In this document: piece after piece, positions 41,935 to 50,005 of the stretch | Position numbering within the stretch: the first letter of the stretch is position 1 | Layout of the letters: every line of letters starts with the position of its first letter | Source: Leptolyngbya iicbica LK | Lineage (GTDB): Bacteria > Cyanobacteriota > Cyanobacteriia > Phormidesmidales > Phormidesmidaceae | Reading direction: 5' to 3' | Assembly (NCBI RefSeq): GCF_004212215.1 | Contig: NZ_QVFV01000001.1 | Location: 568,814-632,813 of the forward strand | DNA: 64,000 bases | The notes under the pieces: generated by a model | Database searches by the model: none | What the model was told of the DNA's origin: nothing | Seen by the model: only the letters and a program-made list of their open reading frames with translations | Made by a program: the position numbers and the translations under genes

Positions 41935-43449
41935 CTAGCCTTTGAGGCGATCGCACAAATGGTCGCCCACTCGGAGCGCATTGGCCATGATGGTCAACGC
42001 TGGCCCCACGGCGGGACAGGACGGGAAAAAGCTGCCATCAACGACGTACAGATTATCGATATCGTGGGTGCGGCAGTGGGTGTCGAGCACGGAGGTTGTC
42101 GGGTCGGTGCCCATGCGGCAAGTGCCGAGCTGATAGCCCACGACGCTGAGCGGCGCTTCGCCCCGGGGAAAGATAGAGTTGCTTTTGACGGTATCGGTGG
42201 TCAATTCCAGCTTTTTAAGCACTTCAATCCACTGGTAGACGAGGCGATCGTGGGCCTCAAAGTTGTTGGGCTCAAACTCAAAGCGGAGTTTGCCCTTGAG
42301 CCGCTGAACGCGATTGTTGGGATCGGGCAGCATCCCTGTTTGCGCCCACCAGCCGATCGATTTCACCGCTAGCCCCATTAACCGATTACCCGGCAATACC
42401 TGAGCCAGCACCGAAAGTAGCGGCGGCGATTCGGCAAAGACGATATCCCGCAGCAGACCACCGCTATTTTCGATGTGGCCCATCGGATACTCGTAATCGC
42501 GGTTGCCCCAATAAAAATCATTCACGCTAACCGTGCGAGGAAACTCACCCGAGTTCTTACCAGCCGCTTTTTCGACGATGACGGTGAGCTTTTGCTTCAT
42601 CAGGTGGCGGCCCACCAGGTCAGAGCTGTTGGCCAGACCGTGGGGATGGCAGTCATTGGCCGAGTCGAGCAGCAGCATAGCCGAATTGACGGCCCCGCAA
42701 GCCAGCACCACAATATCTGCACTGAACATAATGGTTTGGCGGCCCACCTCGGCCTGCACCCCTTTGATCGCCTTGCCTGAAGGATCCGTATGGAGGGCAA
42801 CGACCTGGGCCGACGTTTTGAGGGTGACGTTGTCATGCTTCAGCGCCAAATCAATGCCGAACACCTCGGCATCGCCCGTGGGGTCATCATCCTGACGGGT
42901 CAGGCTCAGGGGCAAGGGGGCCGGATTTAACCCTTGATGGCTCAACCCTTCGATAATCGGCTGCATCAGCGGCTCATGGTCGATCGCCGGAAACGGATAT
43001 TCTCCACTGTGTTCGGGTTCCGTGGGATCGCCTGTAGCACTGCCGTGCACCTGATAAAGCTGCTCGGCGGCGGTGTAGTAAGGCTCTAAATCGGCGTATT
43101 GAAAGGGCCACTCCGGGGCGATGCCCTCTTGATGGGGCACGGCGGTAAAGTCGCGATCGCGCATCCGCATCAGGGATGCTGAATAAATCTTGGTATTGCC
43201 CCCCACCGCGTAATTGGTCTGCGGCGAAAACGGCTCCCCTTCCTGGTCGTACCACTGCTCTGGCGCGTGATACCGCTCCTTTTTAAAGACATCCACATCA
43301 GCGCGATTTTGTTCGGACAGGGCCATGCGATCGCCCCGCTCCAAAATCAAAATCCGCTTGCCCGTCGGGGCCAGCTTTTGCGCCAGAGTCCCGCCCCCGG
43401 CCCCGGTGCCCACAATGATGATGTCGTAATGCTGGTCATCAATAATCAT
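41935..43449 (-). CDS. GMC family FAD-dependent oxidoreductase
   Basis: A 504-residue protein. An N-terminal FAD motif is present (DIIIVGTGAGGGTLAQKLAPTGKRILILERG), with 'NYAVGGNTKIYSASLMRMR' and 'IVVLACGAVNSAMLLLDSA'. The C-terminal block 'LGTCRMGTDPTTSVLDTHCRTHDIDNLYVVDGSFFPSCPAVGPALTIMANALRVGDHL' is characteristic of the glucose-methanol-choline family. Members oxidise alcohols and sugars; the substrate here is unknown. It lies 10 bases after the PD-(D/E)XK-like gene on the same strand, so it may be read from the same transcript. Confidence 0.92.
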   Translation of the reverse strand: MIIDDQHYDIIIVGTGAGGGTLAQKLAPTGKRILILERGDRMALSEQNRADVDVFKKERYHAPEQWYDQEGEPFSPQTNYAVGGNTKIYSASLMRMRDRDFTAVPHQEGIAPEWPFQYADLEPYYTAAEQLYQVHGSATGDPTEPEHSGEYPFPAIDHEPLMQPIIEGLSHQGLNPAPLPLSLTRQDDDPTGDAEVFGIDLALKHDNVTLKTSAQVVALHTDPSGKAIKGVQAEVGRQTIMFSADIVVLACGAVNSAMLLLDSANDCHPHGLANSSDLVGRHLMKQKLTVIVEKAAGKNSGEFPRTVSVNDFYWGNRDYEYPMGHIENSGGLLRDIVFAESPPLLSVLAQVLPGNRLMGLAVKSIGWWAQTGMLPDPNNRVQRLKGKLRFEFEPNNFEAHDRLVYQWIEVLKKLELTTDTVKSNSIFPRGEAPLSVVGYQLGTCRMGTDPTTSVLDTHCRTHDIDNLYVVDGSFFPSCPAVGPALTIMANALRVGDHLCDRLKG

Positions 43450-43459
43450 GCCGATTTTC

Positions 43460-44116
43460 CTATGAGGACAAGAACTTGAGCCGCTGCATTAAATCTTCTA
43501 CAGGAGACTCAAAGAGTGAAGAGTCAAATTCCTTAGAAAGATGTGCTGGCCAAGCGTCTTTCAAAAAACAAAAAAACTTTCTATGTTCAATAGAAACATT
43601 TTGTTCACCAAAGCCTGACCAGTTGCAACCCGTCATCACGAAAACCAGAAACTGAGCATCAGGGAAAACCTCCTTCAGACTCTTTTCGCGCTCTTCAAAA
43701 TGTTGTTTCCAGTTATTCCGAAGCCAGCCAAGCTGAGTTTTACACTCAATAATTGCGAGCAGTTCACCATCTTTCCAAATGCTTATATCTGGTCTAATAG
43801 CGTTTCTCTTCCGCTTGACAGGAAGCTCAGAGCTGATTTCGAAATCCAAAGCCTCCACATCATTAAAAATCCGGAGCAGAAAAAGCACGGACTCAACGAA
43901 GAAATCTGCACCTGCTTGTGCAACTCGCTTCCCAAGAAACTTTTTGATTGTGTCCTGAGCACAATAGAATGCTTGCAACCTATTAATGAGAACTCCTGAA
44001 TATTCATACTCATCAATAGACAGAGATGAATCTTTCATATTCATGTAAGAACTCTCAAGAGCCAAGGCAAGGCTATCTAGGAGATCAGCATAATCATCAG
44101 CCGGAACTTTAACCAT
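43460..44116 (-). CDS. PD-(D/E)XK nuclease-like protein, AT-rich
   Basis: A 218-residue protein I cannot name. The segment 'IRPDISIWKDGELLAIIECKTQLGW' fits a PD-(D/E)XK nuclease core: PD, a strand, then ExK. A mostly helical N-terminal half precedes it. Composition is visibly more AT-rich than both neighbours, suggesting recent acquisition. Its ATG shares one base with the stop of the oxidase subunit III gene (TAATG), so it would be translationally coupled to the oxidase operon. A restriction or defence enzyme is possible; no methyltransferase partner is present. Confidence 0.72.
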   Translation of the reverse strand: MVKVPADDYADLLDSLALALESSYMNMKDSSLSIDEYEYSGVLINRLQAFYCAQDTIKKFLGKRVAQAGADFFVESVLFLLRIFNDVEALDFEISSELPVKRKRNAIRPDISIWKDGELLAIIECKTQLGWLRNNWKQHFEEREKSLKEVFPDAQFLVFVMTGCNWSGFGEQNVSIEHRKFFCFLKDAWPAHLSKEFDSSLFESPVEDLMQRLKFLSS

Positions 44117-44751
44117 TACTTCCAGACGTAAATCAGAATGAACAAAATAATCCAGATCACATCGACGAAGTGCCAGAAGATAGACGTGGCATTGACGCCA
44201 TATTCACCCCCCGCGTAATTATTGGGAATGAACGATCGCCCCAGCATGACCCCCTGCAACAACACCCCCGTCAGCACGTGCAATCCGTGGAAGCCCGTCA
44301 ACAGATAAAACGTGCCGCCGAAAAGGCCATCCTTAAAGCCAAAGGGCAAATGCATCCATTCCACGGCCTGACCAAATAGGAAGAAACTGCCCATCGCCAT
44401 GGTCAGCAACCAGAAAATCCGGAAACCCCACAGATTCTCCTTGTGCAGAAACCGCTCGGCAAAGTAAATCACAAAGCTGCTGGACACCAACACAATCGTG
44501 TTGATGAGCGGTTCGCGAATCTCTAACCCCTCAAACCCAGCCGGATACCACTCCGCCGAGGTCTGCTTGTAGACGATATAGCCCACAAAAAAGCTCAGGA
44601 AAATCACACTTTCCGACAGCAAGAAGACAATAAAGCCAAACATGCGATTGTCTTCTTCTTCATGCTCGCCAGCGTGAACAGTGGCCACTTCGAGGGATTG
44701 ATCAACGTTCGTTGTGCTCACGGGGTCACTCCTTCTCAGATGCGTTTGCAA
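44116..44751 (-). CDS. ctaE: Heme-copper oxidase subunit III (ARTO-type)
   Basis: A 211-residue protein with five membrane helices, typical of cyanobacterial subunit III: 'RMFGFIVFLLSESVIFLSFFVGYIVY', 'FYLLTGFHGLHVLTGVLLQGVMLGRSF' and 'ATSIFWHFVDVIWIILFILIYVWK'. It overlaps the 3' end of ctaD by about 26 bases if the ATG at 44751 is used; a GTG a few codons in (VSTTNVDQ) is an alternative start. It is the last oxidase gene of the operon. The PD-(D/E)XK-like gene begins on its stop codon. Confidence 0.93.
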   Translation of the reverse strand: MQTHLRRSDPVSTTNVDQSLEVATVHAGEHEEEDNRMFGFIVFLLSESVIFLSFFVGYIVYKQTSAEWYPAGFEGLEIREPLINTIVLVSSSFVIYFAERFLHKENLWGFRIFWLLTMAMGSFFLFGQAVEWMHLPFGFKDGLFGGTFYLLTGFHGLHVLTGVLLQGVMLGRSFIPNNYAGGEYGVNATSIFWHFVDVIWIILFILIYVWK

Positions 44752-46390
44752 TCAGCGGTTCGTCACTGCCATAGCCATAGGGCCGCGACACCACCACGGG
44801 AATTTCGTCAAAATTTTCGTGGGGCGGCGGGGAAGACACGAGCCATTCCAGCCCGATCGCCCGCCAGGGATTGTCCCCCGCTTCTGGTCCCCGGGCCCAA
44901 GAGCTCAGCATGTTCAGCAAAAAGGGAATCGTCGAAACCCCTAGTAGGAAACCGCCCAGACTGGCCAGCACATTCCAAAAGGCAAACTCCGGGTCATAGG
45001 ACGCCACCCGTCGCGGCATCCCCATCAGCCCCGCCGGATGCATGGGGAAAAAGTTCAAATTCGCGCCGATAAAGGTCAGCACAAAGTGCAATTTGCCCAA
45101 GCCCTCGTAATACATGCGCCCCGTCATCTTGGGGAACCAGTGGTAAATCGCGGCGTAAAAGCCCATCACCACCGCGCCGTAAATCACATAGTGGAAGTGG
45201 CCCACCACAAAGTAGGTGTTGTTGACGTGAATATCGAAGGGAGCCGACGCCAGCATGATGCCCGTGATGCCCGCAAACACCCACATAATCAAGCCGCCCA
45301 GAGCAAACAGCATTGGCGTATTCAGGCGAATTTTGCCGCCCCACACCGTCGCCACCCAGGCAAATACCTTGATGCCCGTGGGAATGGAAATCGTCATGGT
45401 GGTGAACATGAACAGCATCCGCATCCAGCCGGGGGTGCCGCTGGCAAACATATGGTGTACCCACACAATGCCGCTGAGTCCGGTAATCACCAACGACGAC
45501 ACCGCCACGACGGGATAGCCAAAGAGGGGCTTCCGCGCGTAGACGGGGAAGATTTCGGAGAATACGCCGAAAATCGGCAGGATGATCACATACACCGCCG
45601 GGTGAGAGTAGAACCAGAAAAAGTGCTGATACAGCACCGGGTCGCCGCCCAGTTCCGGATTAAAGAAACTGGTGCCCACCGTCAGGTCAAACAGCAGCAT
45701 CACCGCACCCGCCGTCAGCGCCGGGAGACCAAAGAGCTGAATCAACTGCGCCGCCAGCACCGTCCAGCAAAAGACGGGCATTTTGAACCAGCCCATGCCC
45801 GGTGCCCGCATCCGAAAAATGGTGGTGACAATATTGACTGCCCCCATGATGGAAGAAATGCCGGAGAGGGCCACGGCCAAAATCCACAGAGATTGGCCGT
45901 TGATCAGATTACCCGTCGGATTTTGCAAGCTCACGGGGGGATAGGCCCACCAGCCCGACTGCGAGGGGCCACCGGGGACGAAGAAACTCGCGGTGAGGAT
46001 AACGCCAAACACCGGCACGAGCCAAAACGCCGCCGCATTCAACCGGGGAAAGGCCATATCCCGCGCGCCGATCATCAGCGGGACGAGATAGTTCGCCAAC
46101 CCGTTCAGCATGGGAAAGGTCCACATGAACAGCATCAACGTGCCATGCATGGTGAACAGGCCGTTGTAGACGGTGCGATCGACCAAATCGGCTTCGGGTG
46201 TCAGCAACTCGCCCCGCATCACCATCGCCAGTAAGCCCGCGAATAAGAAAAACACGAACGCCGTGACGATGTATTGAATGCCAATCACCTTGTGGTCAGT
46301 GCTGAAGGTGAAAAAGCGCTTCCAGTTGTCTGGCGCACCGGGTTGAGGCTGCAAGCTCGGCTGTAGCGCCTCCATAGATGCGTTACTCAT
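44726..46390 (-). CDS. ctaD: Heme-copper oxidase subunit I (ARTO-type)
   Basis: About 554 residues from the ATG at 46390, which overlaps the end of ctaC by 8 bases. Upstream codons in the same frame lie inside ctaC and are not used. Twelve helices and the heme/CuB ligands are recognisable: 'NGLFTMHGTLMLFMWTFP' (heme a ligand), 'WFYSHPAVYVIILPIFGVFSEI' (CuB His), 'VHHMFASGTP' (CuB His pair) and 'NTYFVVGHFHYVIYGAV' (heme ligands). It reduces oxygen to water. Operon: DUF2231, DUF2231, ctaC, ctaD, ctaE. Confidence 0.96.
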   Translation of the reverse strand: MSNASMEALQPSLQPQPGAPDNWKRFFTFSTDHKVIGIQYIVTAFVFFLFAGLLAMVMRGELLTPEADLVDRTVYNGLFTMHGTLMLFMWTFPMLNGLANYLVPLMIGARDMAFPRLNAAAFWLVPVFGVILTASFFVPGGPSQSGWWAYPPVSLQNPTGNLINGQSLWILAVALSGISSIMGAVNIVTTIFRMRAPGMGWFKMPVFCWTVLAAQLIQLFGLPALTAGAVMLLFDLTVGTSFFNPELGGDPVLYQHFFWFYSHPAVYVIILPIFGVFSEIFPVYARKPLFGYPVVAVSSLVITGLSGIVWVHHMFASGTPGWMRMLFMFTTMTISIPTGIKVFAWVATVWGGKIRLNTPMLFALGGLIMWVFAGITGIMLASAPFDIHVNNTYFVVGHFHYVIYGAVVMGFYAAIYHWFPKMTGRMYYEGLGKLHFVLTFIGANLNFFPMHPAGLMGMPRRVASYDPEFAFWNVLASLGGFLLGVSTIPFLLNMLSSWARGPEAGDNPWRAIGLEWLVSSPPPHENFDEIPVVVSRPYGYGSDEPLIANASEKE

Positions 46391-47315
46391 AAGATTCCTC
46401 GTCTGAACTGGCGTAATTGACAACGGGCGGAGCGGCAGGTTCGACTGTGGCCCAACCTCCACCGTTGGGATTTTGGCGCGATCGCTGATATTCCCGATAG
46501 GCGCGGTTTTGGGCCGGAGTGGGCGATTGGGCTGCAGCAATCGCCAGCCAATCTTGATAATCGGCCTCCGACTCGACCACTACGACGGATTGATTCGCGG
46601 CAAAGTAGGTGCCGCTGTAGTCAGAGTCCCGCAGCCGATAGCGCCCTTCGCGAATGGGGGTAAATTCGAAGTCGATCTCGCGCCCGGGAATGATGTCCTG
46701 CTTGATGCGAAAGGCCGGGACAAAGAAGCCGTGCAGCACATCTTCCGATGACAGCTTCAGGTTCGCCCGCTGGTTCACCGGCAAATGGAGTTCGGTGCTG
46801 CTGACCGCTTGCTCGGGGTAGTAAAATTCCCAGGCCCACTGCCGCGCTCGCACTTCAATCGGGTCGGTTTTGACCACCTCAGTGGTCATGGGAGCCGCAT
46901 TGGCCGTCGCCATGCCCAACGCCTTGGGGCCGATGTCGCCCAAAATTTTCATGCCGTCGTAGGTCTGGTAACTGGCAAACGCCACCCCGACGATCACGAT
47001 GGAGGGAACGACCGTCCAGATGACTTCGAGTTTGAGGTTGCCCTCAATCGGCGGGCCATCACTGGTGTCGTACTTGGGGGCCCGCTGAAAAATCATGGAG
47101 TAGATCAGCGTACCGACGACGCCAAAAAAGATCAGGCTGCCGATGGTGGTCATCAGACAAAACAGGTCATCCACCAGCATCGACTCGGCGGAGGCTTGGG
47201 GGGGTAGCCAGCGATAAGACTGCTGACCAATCCAAATGCTGAGCAGGGTGTCGGCGATCGCCAACCCGATCACGACCAAAATCCAACGTTGTTTAAACCA
47301 GCGTTGATAAAACAT
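46383..47315 (-). CDS. ctaC: Heme-copper oxidase subunit II lacking the CuA site (ARTO-type)
   Basis: A 310-residue subunit II with two N-terminal helices and the cupredoxin domain ('RARQWAWEFYYPEQ', 'SSEDVLHGFFVPAFRIKQDIIPGREIDFEF'). The canonical CuA loop with two cysteines is absent: 'RLRDSDYSGTYFAANQSVVVVE' occupies its place, and the only cysteine lies in a membrane helix. This is the known hallmark of the cyanobacterial alternative respiratory terminal oxidase, which is thought to use a quinol rather than cytochrome c. It overlaps ctaD by 8 bases (ATGAGTAA). Confidence 0.94.
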   Translation of the reverse strand: MFYQRWFKQRWILVVIGLAIADTLLSIWIGQQSYRWLPPQASAESMLVDDLFCLMTTIGSLIFFGVVGTLIYSMIFQRAPKYDTSDGPPIEGNLKLEVIWTVVPSIVIVGVAFASYQTYDGMKILGDIGPKALGMATANAAPMTTEVVKTDPIEVRARQWAWEFYYPEQAVSSTELHLPVNQRANLKLSSEDVLHGFFVPAFRIKQDIIPGREIDFEFTPIREGRYRLRDSDYSGTYFAANQSVVVVESEADYQDWLAIAAAQSPTPAQNRAYREYQRSRQNPNGGGWATVEPAAPPVVNYASSDEESYE

Positions 47316-47328
47316 GGTTTCCTAAAAA

Positions 47329-47952
47329 TCAAAACTTGATCAGAACATTCAGCAGCTGGGTATTCGGGTCGAGCCCCTCATACAGCAAGCGATCGGCGGT
47401 CACATGAACGCCAAAGTCGCCGCCCAAGTGCGCGCCTAACGTGCCTTGCAAAAACATCAGCACAAAGATGCCCAGCCCGGCTAGCAGATAGCTCCATTGC
47501 ACCTGTCGCGCCCGATCAGCTCGCCACACATAGCGCTGAAAGCCACGCCAAATCGTCATCCCGACAATCAAACCGAGCAGCACCACGCCGCCGACGCCGT
47601 GCCAGATCATCGTATCCATCGCGCCCAAGCCCCAGGGACTCACGACATCCATCGGCGGCTGCGCCAAGATGATTTCGTAAAAGCCCGCAGCAACGGTAAA
47701 AAACGTGATGATGGCCGCGGCCAACATGTTGAACCAGCCCACGTCATACAAATTGGAACTTTGGACGGGAATCGCCAAGAACTTAAAGATGGGCTTTTCT
47801 AGCGGGTACAGGGCCGCCACAATATCGAAGGCGATCGCCAAAATAAACAATCCCAGCGTCAAATGCACCAGATTGGGGTGAATCGGAATGCTGTAGGGCA
47901 AGCCATTAGCCGCCGCGATCGCCGTTGGCCCAGAGAGTAAACAGTTCATCAC
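47329..47952 (-). CDS. DUF2231 family membrane protein in the oxidase operon
   Basis: A 207-residue protein with four or five membrane helices and the family motif 'IPIHPNLVHLTLGLFILAIAFDIVAALYP'. The paired histidines in 'HPNLVH' and 'WHGVGGVVLL' could ligate heme, as suggested for DUF2231 proteins. It lies 13 bases upstream of ctaC and overlaps the preceding DUF2231 gene by 4 bases, so it is part of the ARTO operon. Its role may be electron input or assembly; unproven. Confidence 0.88.
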   Translation of the reverse strand: MMNCLLSGPTAIAAANGLPYSIPIHPNLVHLTLGLFILAIAFDIVAALYPLEKPIFKFLAIPVQSSNLYDVGWFNMLAAAIITFFTVAAGFYEIILAQPPMDVVSPWGLGAMDTMIWHGVGGVVLLGLIVGMTIWRGFQRYVWRADRARQVQWSYLLAGLGIFVLMFLQGTLGAHLGGDFGVHVTADRLLYEGLDPNTQLLNVLIKF

Positions 47953-48449
47953 AGCACCCCTCCCCGCGTCGCCTCAACGACCGGTTCACTATGCAGGCCA
48001 TAAACCCAGACCAACTTATCGCCGAGGTAAATCTGGAACAGCACCAAGGCGAGTAAAACGCCGTTGAAGCCGACGTAGGCGACCGGGAGCGAATCTTTGC
48101 TGCGGAGCCGGATGATGTAGCGCCAGCCCGTAATGACGGACAAAATTCCTGAGAGCGACCAGCCGATCAACGTGTGCAGGTTCAAATCACCGACCGCCGC
48201 TGAATACGGTAATGCCAACCCCGCTTCAATTTGACCAAAGATCACGGCCACAAAAATCCAGGTGGTGGCGGCGAAGATATTCCACCAACCCACTTCTAGC
48301 AGGCGCGGATTTTTTGTAAAAAAGCCAATGGCATCACACACAATGGCAAACAACACCATCGCAATCACAAAATGCACCACGATGGGGTGAATCGTGTCGG
48401 GGTAAGGCAGATTGTGACTGTTGAGGGGTGGGAGTAAATTGTCGAGCAC
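47949..48449 (-). CDS. DUF2231 family membrane protein, first gene of the oxidase operon
   Basis: About 166 residues from a GTG at 48449, which has AGGAG six bases upstream. An in-frame ATG at 48530 would add 27 residues of unrelated-looking sequence. Motif: 'LPYPDTIHPIVVHFVIAMVLFAIVCDAIGFF', with the same HPxxxH signature as the next gene, plus 'LHTLIGWSLSGILSVITGWRYI'. It is the paralogous partner of the following DUF2231 protein; the two probably act together in the thylakoid or plasma membrane. Confidence 0.88.
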   Translation of the reverse strand: MLDNLLPPLNSHNLPYPDTIHPIVVHFVIAMVLFAIVCDAIGFFTKNPRLLEVGWWNIFAATTWIFVAVIFGQIEAGLALPYSAAVGDLNLHTLIGWSLSGILSVITGWRYIIRLRSKDSLPVAYVGFNGVLLALVLFQIYLGDKLVWVYGLHSEPVVEATRGGVL

Positions 48450-48599
48450 AAATTTCTCCTGAGAGAGCGCGTCTAAAGGGTAACAACAGTGGCGCTGATC
48501 ATGCAGCGGCAACCACCGTCGACCTTCCACAGAGATCTAACCGTGACAATTTAGTGAGCCCCAGCTTTCCTCAGCAAAAATTAAGGTTCCACGGCAGAA

Positions 48600-48700
48600 A
48601 AAGTGGGGGAAGGGGAGCAAGGGAGTGGAGAAGAAGGGGATTAGGGGAGTGAGGGGCAGAGGAGTAGGGGAACCGGGGAGCAGGAGAGCCGGGTGCTGGG
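48600..48700. repeat. G-rich imperfect repeat tract upstream of the oxidase operon
   Basis: GGGGAAGGGGAGCAAGGGAGTGGAGAAGAAGGGG... through GGGGAACCGGGGAGC. Purine-rich with many runs of three or four G on the + strand. It lies between the FutC-type gene and the oxidase operon, which is read away from it. Confidence 0.5.
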
Positions 48701-48736
48701 TGGCGAGCATTCGAGCGATCGCATTTCTCTCGGCGG

Positions 48737-49804
48737 CTACGACATCGCAAACATCTGAGGCTGGTTTAGATCAACCTGGGCGGTGACGGTTTGGCCAACT
48801 TCTAAGCGATCGCGGGTCGCGGTGCGGGCGTACAAAATATCGTTGGTGGCGGTGGTCAGGGTGTAGCGATATTCACGACCGAGAAATTGGCGATCGCGCA
48901 CCACTAAATTCCCCGCCGGATCGGGCCGCAGTTGCAGATCTTCCTGGCGCACCATCAGTTCCGCGATCGCGGCAGCGGGAGCCGCCGCGTCCACCGCAAA
49001 CGAGCCGAGCACGGTTTTCCAAACGTTGCCGTGGCGCTCCGCCCGGAGAAAGTTGGCCTGAGTGACAAACCCCGCGACAAAGCGCGAGCTGGGGTAGCGA
49101 TAAATGTCTTCGGGGGTGCCGAACTGCTCGACCTGACCGGAGCGCATCACCGCTAAACTGTCGGAAATCGAGAGGGCTTCTTCCTGGTCGTGGGTGACAA
49201 AAATGCCCGATGCGCCAACGCCTTTGAGAATGTCGCGCACCTCTTGCCGCAGATACAGCCGCACCTGCACATCCAGATTGCTAAACGGTTCATCCAGCAA
49301 AATGAGAGAAGGGCGAGGCGCGATCGCCCGGGCTAGGGCCACTCGCTGCTGTTGGCCGCCCGAGAGTTCATGGGGAAAGCGCTTTTCAAAGCCCTGCAGA
49401 CCGACGAGGGCGATCGCCCGCGTGGCTTCTTCGCGAATTTGTCCGGCTGCCAGTTTGCCCCGACGCACTTGAGTCTTCAGTCCAAAGGCAACGTTGTCGA
49501 GTACGCACAGATGGGGAAACAGCGCATAATCCTGAAAGACGACGCCTACGTCGCGACGTTCGGGGGGCACCCACACCGGCCCGTCACAAATGGGGTGTCC
49601 GGCCAAGTCGATGGTGCCGTGCTGGGGACGCTCAAACCCCGCAATCAGTCGCAGCAGCGTGGTTTTGCCACAGCCCGACGGTCCCAGCAGTCCCAACAAA
49701 TCGCCTTGGTGTAGCACCAGGCTCACCTGATCCACCGCCGGAGCCGCTTGACCCGCAAATTGCTTGGTTAGGGCATCTAGTTTCAGAATGACAGGGAGAT
49801 CCAT
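48737..49804 (-). CDS. futC: ABC transporter ATP-binding protein, iron/thiamine (FutC/FbpC) type
   Basis: A 355-residue ATPase: Walker A GPSGCGKTT near residue 43, Q-loop 'VFQDYALFPHLCVLDNVAFGL', signature LSGGQQQR, Walker B ILLDEPFSNLD, and a C-terminal TOBE-like domain with 'FVAGFVTQANFLRAE'. The subgroup covers ferric iron (FutC/FbpC), thiamine and similar importers. No permease or binding protein lies nearby, as with dispersed fut genes in Synechocystis. The gene symbol is by similarity only. It is adjacent to the ARTO operon. Confidence 0.85.
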   Translation of the reverse strand: MDLPVILKLDALTKQFAGQAAPAVDQVSLVLHQGDLLGLLGPSGCGKTTLLRLIAGFERPQHGTIDLAGHPICDGPVWVPPERRDVGVVFQDYALFPHLCVLDNVAFGLKTQVRRGKLAAGQIREEATRAIALVGLQGFEKRFPHELSGGQQQRVALARAIAPRPSLILLDEPFSNLDVQVRLYLRQEVRDILKGVGASGIFVTHDQEEALSISDSLAVMRSGQVEQFGTPEDIYRYPSSRFVAGFVTQANFLRAERHGNVWKTVLGSFAVDAAAPAAAIAELMVRQEDLQLRPDPAGNLVVRDRQFLGREYRYTLTTATNDILYARTATRDRLEVGQTVTAQVDLNQPQMFAMS

Positions 49805-50005
49805 AGGGCGGCGATCGCTCAGATAGCGGCTTTATTGCGAATAATACTCAACAAATCATACGATAGGTCGCCGCCTGGTCGGTCAGCAACTTACCCAGCT
49901 GGGAGGTCGTAGTCATTGATACCTGCCGACTGGCTAATGGCTCCGACCGCTGACTAGCGAATTGATTAGACTAAGTGCAGACTTCCTCGTAGCGGATTGA
50001 TTGCT

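Noticed and set aside
45038-46234. 398-codon frame antisense to ctaD
   Set aside because: His/Arg/Gln-rich composition is the usual shadow of a GC-rich membrane-protein gene on the opposite strand.
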